The translations under genes and the position numbers were made by a program. The notes beneath the pieces are model-generated. The model was not told the origin of the DNA. It made no database searches and worked only from the letters and a program-made list of their open reading frames with translations. DNA of 64,000 nucleotides. It comes from DATDIC01 sp963777625 (GTDB taxonomy: Bacteria > Pseudomonadota > Alphaproteobacteria > Acetobacterales > Acetobacteraceae). This document shows positions 1 to 7,780 of the stretch, piece by piece. The number at the start of each line of letters is the position of its first letter. The first letter of the stretch is position 1. The stretch lies in the NCBI GenBank assembly GCA_963777625.1, contig CAVZRO010000019.1, positions 124,001 to 188,000 of the forward strand, in the 5' to 3' direction.

Positions 1-1
1 C

Positions 2-1387
2 ACCGACGGGCTGTTCGGTGTCTGGCTGGTGTTCTTCCGCGATCAGCTCTCGACCATCGCCGCGGTCGTCGTCCTGTTGCCGCTGACGCTGTTGATGAAC
101 TGGCGCCTGTCGATCAGTCTGATCGTGCTGGTCGTCATATTCGTCTGCGTCACCTCGTTCGTGATCCGGCGCACGCTGGCCGGCCAGCGCCTCGTGGAGC
201 GCGCCAACACCAGCCTTGCGGGCACCGCGTCGGACGCGCTGGCCAACGTCGTGATCGTGCAGTCCTTCACGCGCATGGCGGCGGAAACCCGCCTGTTCGG
301 CCGGATCGCCGACGAGGTGATCCGCAACCAGTTCCCGGTGCTGAACTGGTGGGCGGTCGTCAATGTGCTGACCCGCGCCGCCAGCACGCTGACGGTGATC
401 TCCATCGTGGTGATCGGCACCGTGCTGCACATCAACGGCCAGGCCTCGGTGGCAGAGATCGTCAGCTTCATGGGGTTCTCCACGCTGCTGATAGGGCGAC
501 TGGAATCGGCAGTACAATTCCTCTCCAGCCTGTTCTTCCGCCTGCCGTCGCTAGAGGAGTTCTTCGGCGTGCTCGACGCCCGCAGCTCGGTGCCGGAACG
601 TCCCGGCGCGCCGAACCTCGTCGCCGCGCGCGGCGAGGTGACGTTCGAGGATGTGTCCTTCGCCTATCCCGGCGGCCCGAATGTCCTGACCGAGATGTCG
701 TTCATGGCGGACCCGGGGATGTCGGTTGCCCTGGTGGGTCATACCGGCGCGGGGAAATCCACCGTGATGGCATTGCTGCAACGGCTGTGGGACCCGACCT
801 CCGGCCGCATCCTGATCGACGGGCAGGACCTGCGGGACGTGCGCCTGGACAGCCTGCGCGCTGCCATCGGCGTGGTGTTCCAGGAAAACATGCTGTTCAA
901 CCGCTCGATCCGGGACAATTTGCTGGTGGGCAACCCCGACGCGTCGGATGCGGAGATCGAGTACGCCTGCCAACTGGCCGACGCGCATGAGTTCATTACC
1001 CGACAGCCGCGCGGCTACGACACGATGATCGGGGAGCGCGGGGCGAGTTTGTCGGGTGGCCAGCGGCAACGTCTGGCGATCGCGAGGGCCTTGTTGAAAA
1101 ATCCGCCGATTTTGATCCTCGATGAGGCGACCAGTGCCCTGGATGCCGCGACCGAGGCACGTGTCAGCCGGGCGCTGAAAAATCTGATGCGCGGGCGAAC
1201 CACCTTCATCGTCGCGCATCGGCTGTCCACGGTACGGGACGCGGACGAAATCCTGGTCTTCGACGCCGGCCGCATCGCCGAACGCGGCACATTCCAATCT
1301 CTGCTGGCCAGCAAGGGGTTGTTCGCTGATCTGGTGCAGACGCAATTGACGCCGATACCCGTGCCGCAGGCCATCGCGGCCGAGTAG
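2..1387 (+). CDS. ndvA: ABC exporter, fused permease-ATPase, cyclic glucan exporter-like (5' truncated)
   Basis: The reading frame is open from the window edge, so the start and first membrane helices are missing; 461 residues are visible. The N-terminal part has hydrophobic helices typical of a type I exporter membrane domain. The ATPase follows, with Walker A GHTGAGKST, signature LSGGQRQRLAIARALL, Walker B ILILDEATSALD and the switch histidine in FIVAHRLST. The linker and ATPase (LLQRLWDPTSGRILIDGQD, GVVFQENMLFNRSI) resemble NdvA/ChvA cyclic beta-1,2-glucan exporters as I remember them. A lipid A or multidrug exporter of the same fold is the alternative. It ends 53 bp before a decayed island. 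Confidence 0.75.
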   Translation, partial: TDGLFGVWLVFFRDQLSTIAAVVVLLPLTLLMNWRLSISLIVLVVIFVCVTSFVIRRTLAGQRLVERANTSLAGTASDALANVVIVQSFTRMAAETRLFGRIADEVIRNQFPVLNWWAVVNVLTRAASTLTVISIVVIGTVLHINGQASVAEIVSFMGFSTLLIGRLESAVQFLSSLFFRLPSLEEFFGVLDARSSVPERPGAPNLVAARGEVTFEDVSFAYPGGPNVLTEMSFMADPGMSVALVGHTGAGKSTVMALLQRLWDPTSGRILIDGQDLRDVRLDSLRAAIGVVFQENMLFNRSIRDNLLVGNPDASDAEIEYACQLADAHEFITRQPRGYDTMIGERGASLSGGQRQRLAIARALLKNPPILILDEATSALDAATEARVSRALKNLMRGRTTFIVAHRLSTVRDADEILVFDAGRIAERGTFQSLLASKGLFADLVQTQLTPIPVPQAIAAE

Positions 1388-1415
1388 CGGGTGGGGCCAA
1401 TCAGCGTTGAGGAGC

Positions 1416-1439
1416 CGTTCGGAAACAACCGCGTCATCT
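1416..1439. repeat. Fragment of 115-bp palindromic repeat (copy C, one end)
   Basis: These 24 bases match the reverse complement of 6891-6914 at 23 positions. They correspond to one end of the intact repeat at 6800-6914. The other end of the same repeat, in the same orientation, lies at 3661-3710. The two fragments therefore read as one repeat copy split by about 2.2 kb. Confidence 0.7.
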
Positions 1440-1440
1440 T

Positions 1441-2015
1441 GCACCGGCGCGGCTCACGCAGCCGCTGTCCTGGAAGGCGCCGAGGCGCGTCTTCGTCAAT
1501 TCGATGAGCGACCTCTTACACAAAGAGGTGCAGCGCTCCTTCATAGACAAGGTGTTAGACAAATGGAAAAGGCGAACTGGCACACTTTCCAAGTACTCAA
1601 GAAGAGTAGTTCACTGCTCACAGCTATCTCAATCAGCGGTATCCCACGTTTGGCAAGTCGCATATCTGGCTGGGCGTGTCGGTGGAGGACGCAAAGAATG
1701 CGGTGCGCATCAAGCATCTGAAGGACGCGAGCGCGTCGGTAAAGTTCGTCTCGTTAGAGCCGTTGATCGGTCGGTGGGCCGGGTCGATCTTTCCGGAGTC
1801 GACTGGGCGATAGTAGGTGGGGAGAGAGGTAAGCGGGCGCGTCACATGGAAGAGACAGGGCGCTGGAATAGCGAGACGAGTGTAGAGTACAGAATGTTGC
1901 GTTCTTCTACAAACAGTGGGGTGGAATAAGGCAAAAATAGGGTGGCCGGAAGCTGAAGGGGCGGGAGTGAAATCAATATCGCAAAGCGCAGTCTGCGCTC
2001 GCCGTCGCGGCTGAG
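1441..2015 (+). pseudogene. DUF5131 (phage Gp37/Gp68-like) pseudogene, 5' end missing
   Basis: Joining frames recovers hallmarks of the DUF5131 family: RRVFVNSMSDLLHKEV near 1477-1522, EKANWHTFQVLKKSS near 1565-1610, LGVSVEDAKNAVRIKHL near 1673-1725, VKFVSLEPLIG near 1740, then DWAIVGGE and FFYKQWGG near 1800-1925. These pieces lie in different frames, so there are several frameshifts, and a TGG-to-TGA nonsense change appears near the end. The N-terminal third, which in this family carries the three-cysteine motif, is absent. The recognisable sequence begins just after repeat fragment C. Five bases separate it from the tcmP pseudogene, its usual partner. Confidence 0.75.
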
Positions 2016-2019
2016 TAGC

Positions 2020-3130
2020 ATGGTTGCGCTCGCGGACTATGCCGGGCGCGAACAGTCTTACGTCAAACACGTCTTCCTAGAAAATTACCTCAAATCCCTG
2101 GTACATAAGACAGCCAGCACCTATCCGCACATTGCCTATGTCGATGGCTTTGCGGGCCCCTGGCAGAGCTCCAACGAACGCTTTGAAGATACGTCTTTCG
2201 GTATTGCACTGAATGCCTTGCGCCAAGCAAAGGAGGCTTGGAAGCGGATGGGGCGCAATGTGCGGATGTCTGCACACTTAGTGGAACGAGATGCCACTGC
2301 CTACGCTAGATTGGCGGAAGTCCCAAAGCGTTTTCCCGATGTCTCGGTGTCGACCTATTCGGGCGATTTCGTCGGGCTGATCCCGACCATCCTCAAGGTC
2401 ATTCCGTCTGACGCTTTCGCATTCTTCTTTATAGATAAAAAAGGCTGGCGCATTACATTGCAGCAGCTAGAGCAGCTATAGTAGCGAGCAAACTCAGAAG
2501 TAATTTTTAACTTCATGTTCGACTTCATCAACCGCGCAGTAAACATCGGTGACGCCAATATAGTCGCGGGACTGAACGAACTCATCGCGCGTGGCGACTG
2601 GCGCGGCAAGATCACGGAAGCCGAAACGCAGGGCAGTGGCAATCTGACGCCGGAAGCCCGCAAGACGGTTCTGGTGGGTGCCTTTACCGAGAGCCTCGGC
2701 CAAACTCGGCAATTACCACTTTGTTGCCGAAACCACGGTATTGCGCACTCTGAAGGACCGGCCGCTTTACTGCCTGTGCTATGCAACGCGTCACCCCAGA
2801 GAAATCGAGGTCTTCTGCGATTGCCAGATCAAGGCCCTGCAGAAGCAATCCGTCACTCGCGCCGCGGTGAAGCTGCGGCACGCGGCCAAGACATCGGGCC
2901 AAGCCGAGATGTTCGAATCCTTGCATGATATGGGCCCCGATGAACTCAATGCGTTTCTGGCGAGCGAACGCCAACAGGCGGAAACATCGCTGCTGGAACT
3001 GACGCCGCAGCTGAAAGCCGAGCAGCCATCCGCTCAAGGCGAGACGCTGTGGACGAAGGCTGCTCGGCATGCGCTGCTGCTGGGGGTGGGCGAGGGTGGC
3101 CCGCACCAGTTCTCTGATATGGCGGTGTAG
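2020..3130 (+). pseudogene. tcmP: Three-Cys-motif partner protein TcmP, broken
   Basis: From the ATG at 2020 the frame encodes a TcmP-like N-terminus (YVKHVFLENYLKSL, YVDGFAGPW, AHLVERD). It then meets two adjacent in-frame TAG codons at 2479-2484. The same frame continues directly (NSEVIFNFMFDFINRAV) to about 2700, where a frameshift moves the family sequence to another frame (KLGNYHFVAETTVLR, RPLYCLCYATRHPR, IEVFCDCQIKAL). The C-terminus diverges after about 3040. TcmP proteins are found beside DUF5131 proteins, as here. With nonsense codons, a frameshift and an altered end it is unlikely to be functional. Confidence 0.75.
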
Positions 3131-3139
3131 TCCTTCGAG

Positions 3140-3500
3140 CTAACCACGATGCCGAATTCAGCGATCACGACTGCGAGGTGTCATCAGCATAGTGCGCTGT
3201 TGCATCAGCATTTCTCGTGCCTCGTGAGCGCCGACGTGAGGGCTTGTTGGCGGCTGTCTTCATGGTCATGAGGGGATACGTCGGGCGGCTCACCGCCGCG
3301 AACATAGGCTCGCTAGAATCGGCGGCGTCGTCTGTCTGCGCTGCACATAGGCTTCTCGGATAAGTGGCGGGATCAGCCGGCGCCAATGACGCTCGCCCAA
3401 CTCGAAATGACGCGTCGTCTCGCGACGGCTCGACGCCGATCCAGGCTGGGTGGCAATTTGGTGAGCAACATCGAGAAGCTCGCTCCGCTGTAGCGCGATG
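3140..3500 (-). mobile_element. IS110-family transposase remnant
   Basis: On the minus strand, in shifting frames, are pieces resembling the N-terminal DEDD-transposase region of IS110 elements: PAWIGVEPSRDDA, RLIPPLIREAYVQRRQT, QTDDAADSSEPMFAAVSRP, MKTAANK, QQRTMLMT and finally AEFGIVV at about 3150. The order matches the family (IGVE, RLIPP..V..Y.K, TDAADAEAI, V.RP.MRFV.VK, RQRTMLINALRAHLAEFG). No complete frame or defined ends survive. Some IS110 members (for example IS621) insert into REP palindromes, which fits the flanking repeat fragments. Confidence 0.6.
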
Positions 3501-3660
3501 AATCACGATTGTCCGGAGGCATCGAGTTCCTGGACTCTTGAAGATTCTCAGCCAGAGCGAGAGCCGTCTCACGGGAAACCTACTCGGTGGACGGCCCGGG
3601 CGATGGAGCTACGAGACCGCAACTGTAACCTCTGTGCCGTGAGGCCATCGTCGATTCATC

Positions 3661-3710
3661 ATTCCCGCTTTCGCCGGAATGACCGTGGATTCGGTTATTT
3701 CATGACGAGC
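3661..3710. repeat. Fragment of 115-bp palindromic repeat (copy A, other end)
   Basis: These 50 bases match the reverse complement of 6800-6849 at 47 positions, including the core ATTCCCGCTTTCGC and the end ATTTCATGACGAGC. It marks the right edge of the decayed island. With the copy at 6800-6914 it forms an inverted pair around dapF-mtaB-ftsY. The rest of 3500-3791 shows no gene I recognise. Confidence 0.8.
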
Positions 3711-3791
3711 CCTTAGCTGATCCTGCTGCTGTATTCGAGGCGAGCCGTCCCGCATGGCCAACCCGACGCCCTGTCTCTATATCAACCCTCC

Positions 3792-4628
3792 ATGCGCGTC
3801 CCGTTCGTCAAGATGCACGGCTGCGGCAACGATTTCGTCGTGCTCGACGAACGCGCAGCGCCACTTGGCCTGACGCCCACCCGAGCCGCGGCCCTCGCCG
3901 ACCGGCAAACCGGCATTGGCTGCGACCAGCTCATCACCGTCGAAGCGCCGCCGCCTGGTTCCGGTGCCGATGCCTTCATGCGCATCCGCAACCCCGATGG
4001 CGCTGAAGCCGGTGCCTGCGGCAACGCAACCCGCTGCGTGGCCGCCCTTCTGAGCAACGAGACTGGCCGCCGACATGTCATTGTCCACACCGTCGCTGGA
4101 AACCTCCCGGTAACAATCCTGCCGCCTCCCCACGTTGCCGTTGACATGGGGCCGGCGAAGCTCGACTGGCGCGACATCCCGCTCGCTCATTCCGCCGACA
4201 CGCTCCACCTGGACCTCCACGTCGGCCCGCTCACCGACCCCGCCGCGGTCAGCATGGGCAATCCGCACGCGACCTTCTTTGTGCCCGACATCGCGGCAAT
4301 TCCGATCCACCAGCTCGGCCCGATCCTGGAACACGACCCGATCTTCCCGGAGCGTGCCAATATCGGCGTGGCCGAGGTGCTCTCCCCGGACCGCATCCGC
4401 CTGCGTGTGTGGGAACGAGGGGCCGGCCTGACCCGCGCCTGCGGCTCCGGCGCGTGCGCCGCGCTGGTCAACGCCCATCGCCGCGGTCTCACCGACCGGC
4501 ACGCGACGCTTTTGCTGGACGGTGGCGAACTCACCATTGAGTGGCTCAACAACGGCCACGTGCTGATGACCGGCCCTGTCGCCACCGCCTTCACCGGCAT
4601 CGTCGATCTCGACGCCTATCCGTCATGA
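3792..4628 (+). CDS. dapF: Diaminopimelate epimerase
   Basis: Cytosolic, cofactor-independent racemase converting LL- to meso-diaminopimelate for lysine and peptidoglycan synthesis. The 278-residue length is normal. The two catalytic cysteines lie in the duplicated motifs GACGNATRC and ACGSGACA, and the N-terminal FVKMHGCGNDFVVLD and MGNPHATFFV are family hallmarks. The ATG at 3792 starts exactly at the conserved N-terminus. Its stop overlaps the mtaB start by four bases (ATGA), so translation is probably coupled in a dapF-mtaB-ftsY operon. Confidence 0.96.
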   Translation: MRVPFVKMHGCGNDFVVLDERAAPLGLTPTRAAALADRQTGIGCDQLITVEAPPPGSGADAFMRIRNPDGAEAGACGNATRCVAALLSNETGRRHVIVHTVAGNLPVTILPPPHVAVDMGPAKLDWRDIPLAHSADTLHLDLHVGPLTDPAAVSMGNPHATFFVPDIAAIPIHQLGPILEHDPIFPERANIGVAEVLSPDRIRLRVWERGAGLTRACGSGACAALVNAHRRGLTDRHATLLLDGGELTIEWLNNGHVLMTGPVATAFTGIVDLDAYPS

Positions 4629-5854
4629 CCGTCGAGATCGTCACGTTCGGTTGCCGTCTGAACGCGTACGAAAGCGAGGTCATGCGCGGCCACGCCGCCG
4701 GACTGGATGACACAATCATCGTCAACACCTGCGCGGTCACCGCCGAGGCCGAGCGTCAGGCGCGCCAGGCCATCCGTCGCGCCCACCGCATGCGTCCCGA
4801 TGCACGTATCGTCGTCACCGGCTGCGCGGCACAGCTCGACCCCAACGGCTGGGCCGGCCTTCCGGGCGTTAGCCGCGTTCTGGGCAACACCGAAAAGCTG
4901 CACCCGGAAAGCTGGGCGCCGGATGCGCCAGGTGCGGTCTCCGACATCATGCAGGCGCGCGACACCGCGGCACACCTGGTGACCGGGTTTGCCGGCCGCG
5001 CCCGCGCCTTCGTCCAGGTGCAGCAGGGCTGCGACCATCGCTGCACCTTCTGCGTCATCCCATTCGGACGCGGCCCGAGCCGCAGCGTGCCGGTTGGTGC
5101 CGTGGTGGCTCAGGCGCGTGCTCTGCTGCATAGCGGCTATCAGGAGCTGGTGCTGACCGGGGTCGATATCGCCAGCTACGGCAGCGACCTTCCCGGCCGA
5201 CCAAGCCTGGGCCAGCTCGTCCGGCGACTTCTGAACCTGGTGCCGGATTTGCCGCGCCTGCGGCTTTCATCAGTCGATCCGGCAGCTATCGACGATGAGC
5301 TATGGAGGCTGCTGGCCGAAGAAGCCCGGCTGATGCCGCACCTGCATCTGTCATTGCAGGCCGGCAGCGATCTGGTGCTGAAGCGGATGAAGCGCCGGCA
5401 TCGCGCCGCCGATGCGCTCGCCATCATCAGCCGCGCCCGCGCGCTGCGGCCCGGCATCGCGATCGGTGCCGACATGATCGCCGGGTTCCCGACGGAGACG
5501 GAGGAGTTGTTCCGCCAAACCCTCGATTTCGTGGGCGCCGCGGACCTGCCCTTCCTGCACGTGTTCCCTTACAGTGAGCGGCCCGGCACGCCGGCTGCCC
5601 GCATGCCCGCGGTGCCCAAGCCACAGCGGCGTGAGCGCGCGGCCCGGCTGCGCGTCGCCGGCGAGGTTGCCGCGCGCCGCTTCCGCGCCGCTCAGCTCGG
5701 CCGGACGGTTTCACTGCTGACGGAAACCCCCAGCAGCGGGCATTCCGAGCATTTCGTCCCGGTACAGCTCTCCACGCCCGCCGCACCAGCCCGGCTCATC
5801 ACGGTCCGCATCATCGGCGAAACGGCTGATGCGGTGCTCGGCGAGGCGCTCTGA
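4625..5854 (+). CDS. mtaB: tRNA t6A37 methylthiotransferase MtaB
   Basis: Radical SAM enzyme adding a methylthio group to N6-threonylcarbamoyladenosine at tRNA position 37 (ms2t6A). The 409 residues contain an N-terminal UPF0004 domain with cysteines in FGCRLN, NTCAV and TGCAA. The radical SAM motif CDHRCTFC lies near residue 140, followed by ADMIAGFPTE and HVFPYSERPGTPA. The C-terminal TRAM-like region is weakly conserved. The start at 4625 is chosen because it begins with the conserved TVEIVTFGC and overlaps the dapF stop; longer in-frame options lie inside dapF. It shares one base with ftsY. Confidence 0.92.
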   Translation: MTVEIVTFGCRLNAYESEVMRGHAAGLDDTIIVNTCAVTAEAERQARQAIRRAHRMRPDARIVVTGCAAQLDPNGWAGLPGVSRVLGNTEKLHPESWAPDAPGAVSDIMQARDTAAHLVTGFAGRARAFVQVQQGCDHRCTFCVIPFGRGPSRSVPVGAVVAQARALLHSGYQELVLTGVDIASYGSDLPGRPSLGQLVRRLLNLVPDLPRLRLSSVDPAAIDDELWRLLAEEARLMPHLHLSLQAGSDLVLKRMKRRHRAADALAIISRARALRPGIAIGADMIAGFPTETEELFRQTLDFVGAADLPFLHVFPYSERPGTPAARMPAVPKPQRRERAARLRVAGEVAARRFRAAQLGRTVSLLTETPSSGHSEHFVPVQLSTPAAPARLITVRIIGETADAVLGEAL

Positions 5855-6774
5855 TGGCGCTTGGCGGCTTTTTCTCGCGGCTCAAGGAAGGGCTGGCGCG
5901 CAGCACGCAGAAGCTCGGCGGCGGCATCACCCAGGTGTTGCGCAAACGCCGGCTCGACGACGAGGCGCTCGGGGAACTGGAGGATCTGCTGATCTCGGCC
6001 GATCTCGGTACCGAGGTCGCCGGGCGTATAATCGCCGAGTTCCGTCGCACCCGCTTCGGCAAGGAAGTCACCGATGACGAGATCAAGCAGGCGCTGGCGC
6101 AGGAAATCGCCGCAATCCTGACGCCGGTCGCACAACGGCTGACCCTGGATCCGGAACGCAAGCCGCATGTCGTCCTGGTGGTCGGGGTCAACGGCACCGG
6201 CAAAACCACCACAATCGGCAAGATGGCCCAGCAATACCGGGAACGCGGTCTCCAGCCCGTTCTCGTCGCCGGCGACACCTTCCGAGCCGCCGCCGTCGAG
6301 CAGTTGCAGGTCTGGGGACAGCGCACCGGATCTCACGTGATTGCCGGACCGCCGAACGGCGACGCCGCGGGTCTGGCGTTCGACGCGCTCGTCCGCGCCG
6401 CCGCCGATCGGACCGACGTGCTGCTGATCGACACCGCCGGCCGGCTGCATAACAAATCAGTGCTGATGGAGGAGCTGCGCAAGATCATTCGCGTCATGCG
6501 CAAGCAGGACCCGACCGCGCCGCATTCGGTGTTGCTGGTGCTGGATGCAACGACCGGCCAGAACGCAGTGCAGCAAGTCAAAGTATTCAAGGAGATGGTG
6601 GACGTTACCGGCCTGATCGTGACAAAGCTGGACGGCAGCGCTCGGGGCGGCATTGTGGTGGCGCTGGCTGAAATGTTCGGGCTTCCCGTGCATGCCGTTG
6701 GCGTCGGAGAAACGGCAGCCGACCTCCGGCCATTCGACGCCACGGATTTCGCCCGCAGCCTGGTTGGTCTCTGA
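5854..6774 (+). CDS. ftsY: Signal recognition particle receptor FtsY
   Basis: SRP receptor GTPase docking ribosome-nascent chain-SRP complexes at the SecYEG translocon. The 306 residues comprise a short N domain and the G domain: G1 GVNGTGKTTT near 112, GDTFRAAAVEQL, DTAGR near 196, TKLDG near 258. The long acidic A domain of E. coli FtsY is absent; the protein starts MALGGFFSRLKEGL, an amphipathic helix likely to bind membrane lipids, as in other short alphaproteobacterial forms. TGATG overlap with mtaB indicates cotranslation. The palindromic repeat downstream may act as a transcript end. Confidence 0.95.
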   Translation: MALGGFFSRLKEGLARSTQKLGGGITQVLRKRRLDDEALGELEDLLISADLGTEVAGRIIAEFRRTRFGKEVTDDEIKQALAQEIAAILTPVAQRLTLDPERKPHVVLVVGVNGTGKTTTIGKMAQQYRERGLQPVLVAGDTFRAAAVEQLQVWGQRTGSHVIAGPPNGDAAGLAFDALVRAAADRTDVLLIDTAGRLHNKSVLMEELRKIIRVMRKQDPTAPHSVLLVLDATTGQNAVQQVKVFKEMVDVTGLIVTKLDGSARGGIVVALAEMFGLPVHAVGVGETAADLRPFDATDFARSLVGL

Positions 6775-6799
6775 TCGGCGTCCGCGCCATCGATTAAGT

Positions 6800-6914
6800 G
6801 CTCGTCATGAAATAACCGAATCGACCGTCATTCCCGCGAAAGCGGGAATCCACCGCCGCCCACTGGATTCCCGCTTTCGCGGGAATGACGAGATGGCGCG
6901 GTTGTTTCCGAACG
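6800..6914. repeat. 115-bp palindromic repeat (intact copy B) between convergent genes
   Basis: The centre is a perfect 26-bp inverted repeat, 6827-6852 and 6864-6889, around an 11-bp loop; the arm begins GTCATTCCCGCGAAAGCG. The outer flanks (6800-6826 and 6890-6914) also recur at 3661-3710 and 1416-1439, so the unit is larger than the hairpin alone. It lies between ftsY and the convergent aminoacyl-tRNA-protein transferase gene and could serve as a two-way terminator. It resembles REP-like intergenic elements. Confidence 0.85.
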
Positions 6915-6935
6915 ACCCCTAACTAAGGTCGGCCG

Positions 6936-7715
6936 TCAACTCGCCGATTCAGGCACCAACGCCGCGGGTGACACCTCACCGCCATCCAAATCCGTCTTGC
7001 CCAGCATCCGCCACGTTCCGCCGACCAGTATCTCGCTGGGTCGGAACCGCGCCTTGTAGGCCATCTTGCGACTCTCCGGCACCCAGTAGCCGAGATATAC
7101 GTACGGCAACTGTAGCGCCCGCGCACGTTCCACCAGCCAGATGATCGCGTAGGTGCCCAAAGACCGCCGTTCCAGCACCGGATCGAAGAAACTGTACACC
7201 GCCGACAATCCATCCCCCAGCCGGTCGGCCAGGCACGCGCCGACCATACGGTCGTCCGGGTCGCGGAACTCGACCATGAAGGTCTCGACTGGCGTATCCT
7301 CCAGCATGGCCCGATAGTCGTAGAAACTCATCGTGGCCATGTCGCCCTCGGCGTGGCGGGCCTGCTGATAGCGCTGGAAAAGCTGGAATTGCTCCGCCGT
7401 GGCGCGCGCCGGCACCTCGAACCCTTCGACCAGATCATTGACTCGCGCGATGCGCCGCAGCGAGCGGTCCGGCTGGAAGCTGGCAGCGGGAATGCGGATC
7501 GGGACGCAGGACTGGCACGCGGGGCAGACCGGCGCATAGGCAATGTTATGGCTGCGGCGGAAACCGGCGCGCGACAACCGGTCATGCAACAACTCGGCTT
7601 CCGGGCCGGCAATTTCGGTGACCACCTTCCGCTCCGTCCGGCCGGCGACGTAGGGGCACGGCAACGGGGCAGTGGTGTAAAAGAATTGCGGCCGACGCGG
7701 TGGCTTGTAGGTCAT
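6936..7715 (-). CDS. bpt: Aspartate/glutamate leucyltransferase (N-end rule, Bpt/Ate family)
   Basis: Transfers leucine or arginine from aminoacyl-tRNA to N-terminal acidic residues, marking proteins for ClpAP degradation. Family features are RPQFFYTTAPLPCPYV at the N-terminus, CPACQSCVPIRI, SFYDYRAMLED, YSFFDP, LGTYAIIWLVERA and YVYLGYWVPESRKMAYKARF. The start at 7715 gives the usual length of about 259 residues. An alternative ATG at 7784 overlaps the acylase stop (ATGA) and would add 23 unconserved residues. It is probably cotranscribed with the acylase upstream. Confidence 0.9.
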   Translation of the reverse strand: MTYKPPRRPQFFYTTAPLPCPYVAGRTERKVVTEIAGPEAELLHDRLSRAGFRRSHNIAYAPVCPACQSCVPIRIPAASFQPDRSLRRIARVNDLVEGFEVPARATAEQFQLFQRYQQARHAEGDMATMSFYDYRAMLEDTPVETFMVEFRDPDDRMVGACLADRLGDGLSAVYSFFDPVLERRSLGTYAIIWLVERARALQLPYVYLGYWVPESRKMAYKARFRPSEILVGGTWRMLGKTDLDGGEVSPAALVPESAS

Positions 7716-7780
7716 ATTCGTGGACGTCCGGCCTGTATGTTCACGGACCGGCGGCTCCGGGTCAATCCTTACATTGCGGG

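Noticed and set aside
3165..3572. Intact hypothetical gene on the minus strand
   Set aside because: Reads better as a frameshifted IS110 transposase fragment; motifs change frame repeatedly.
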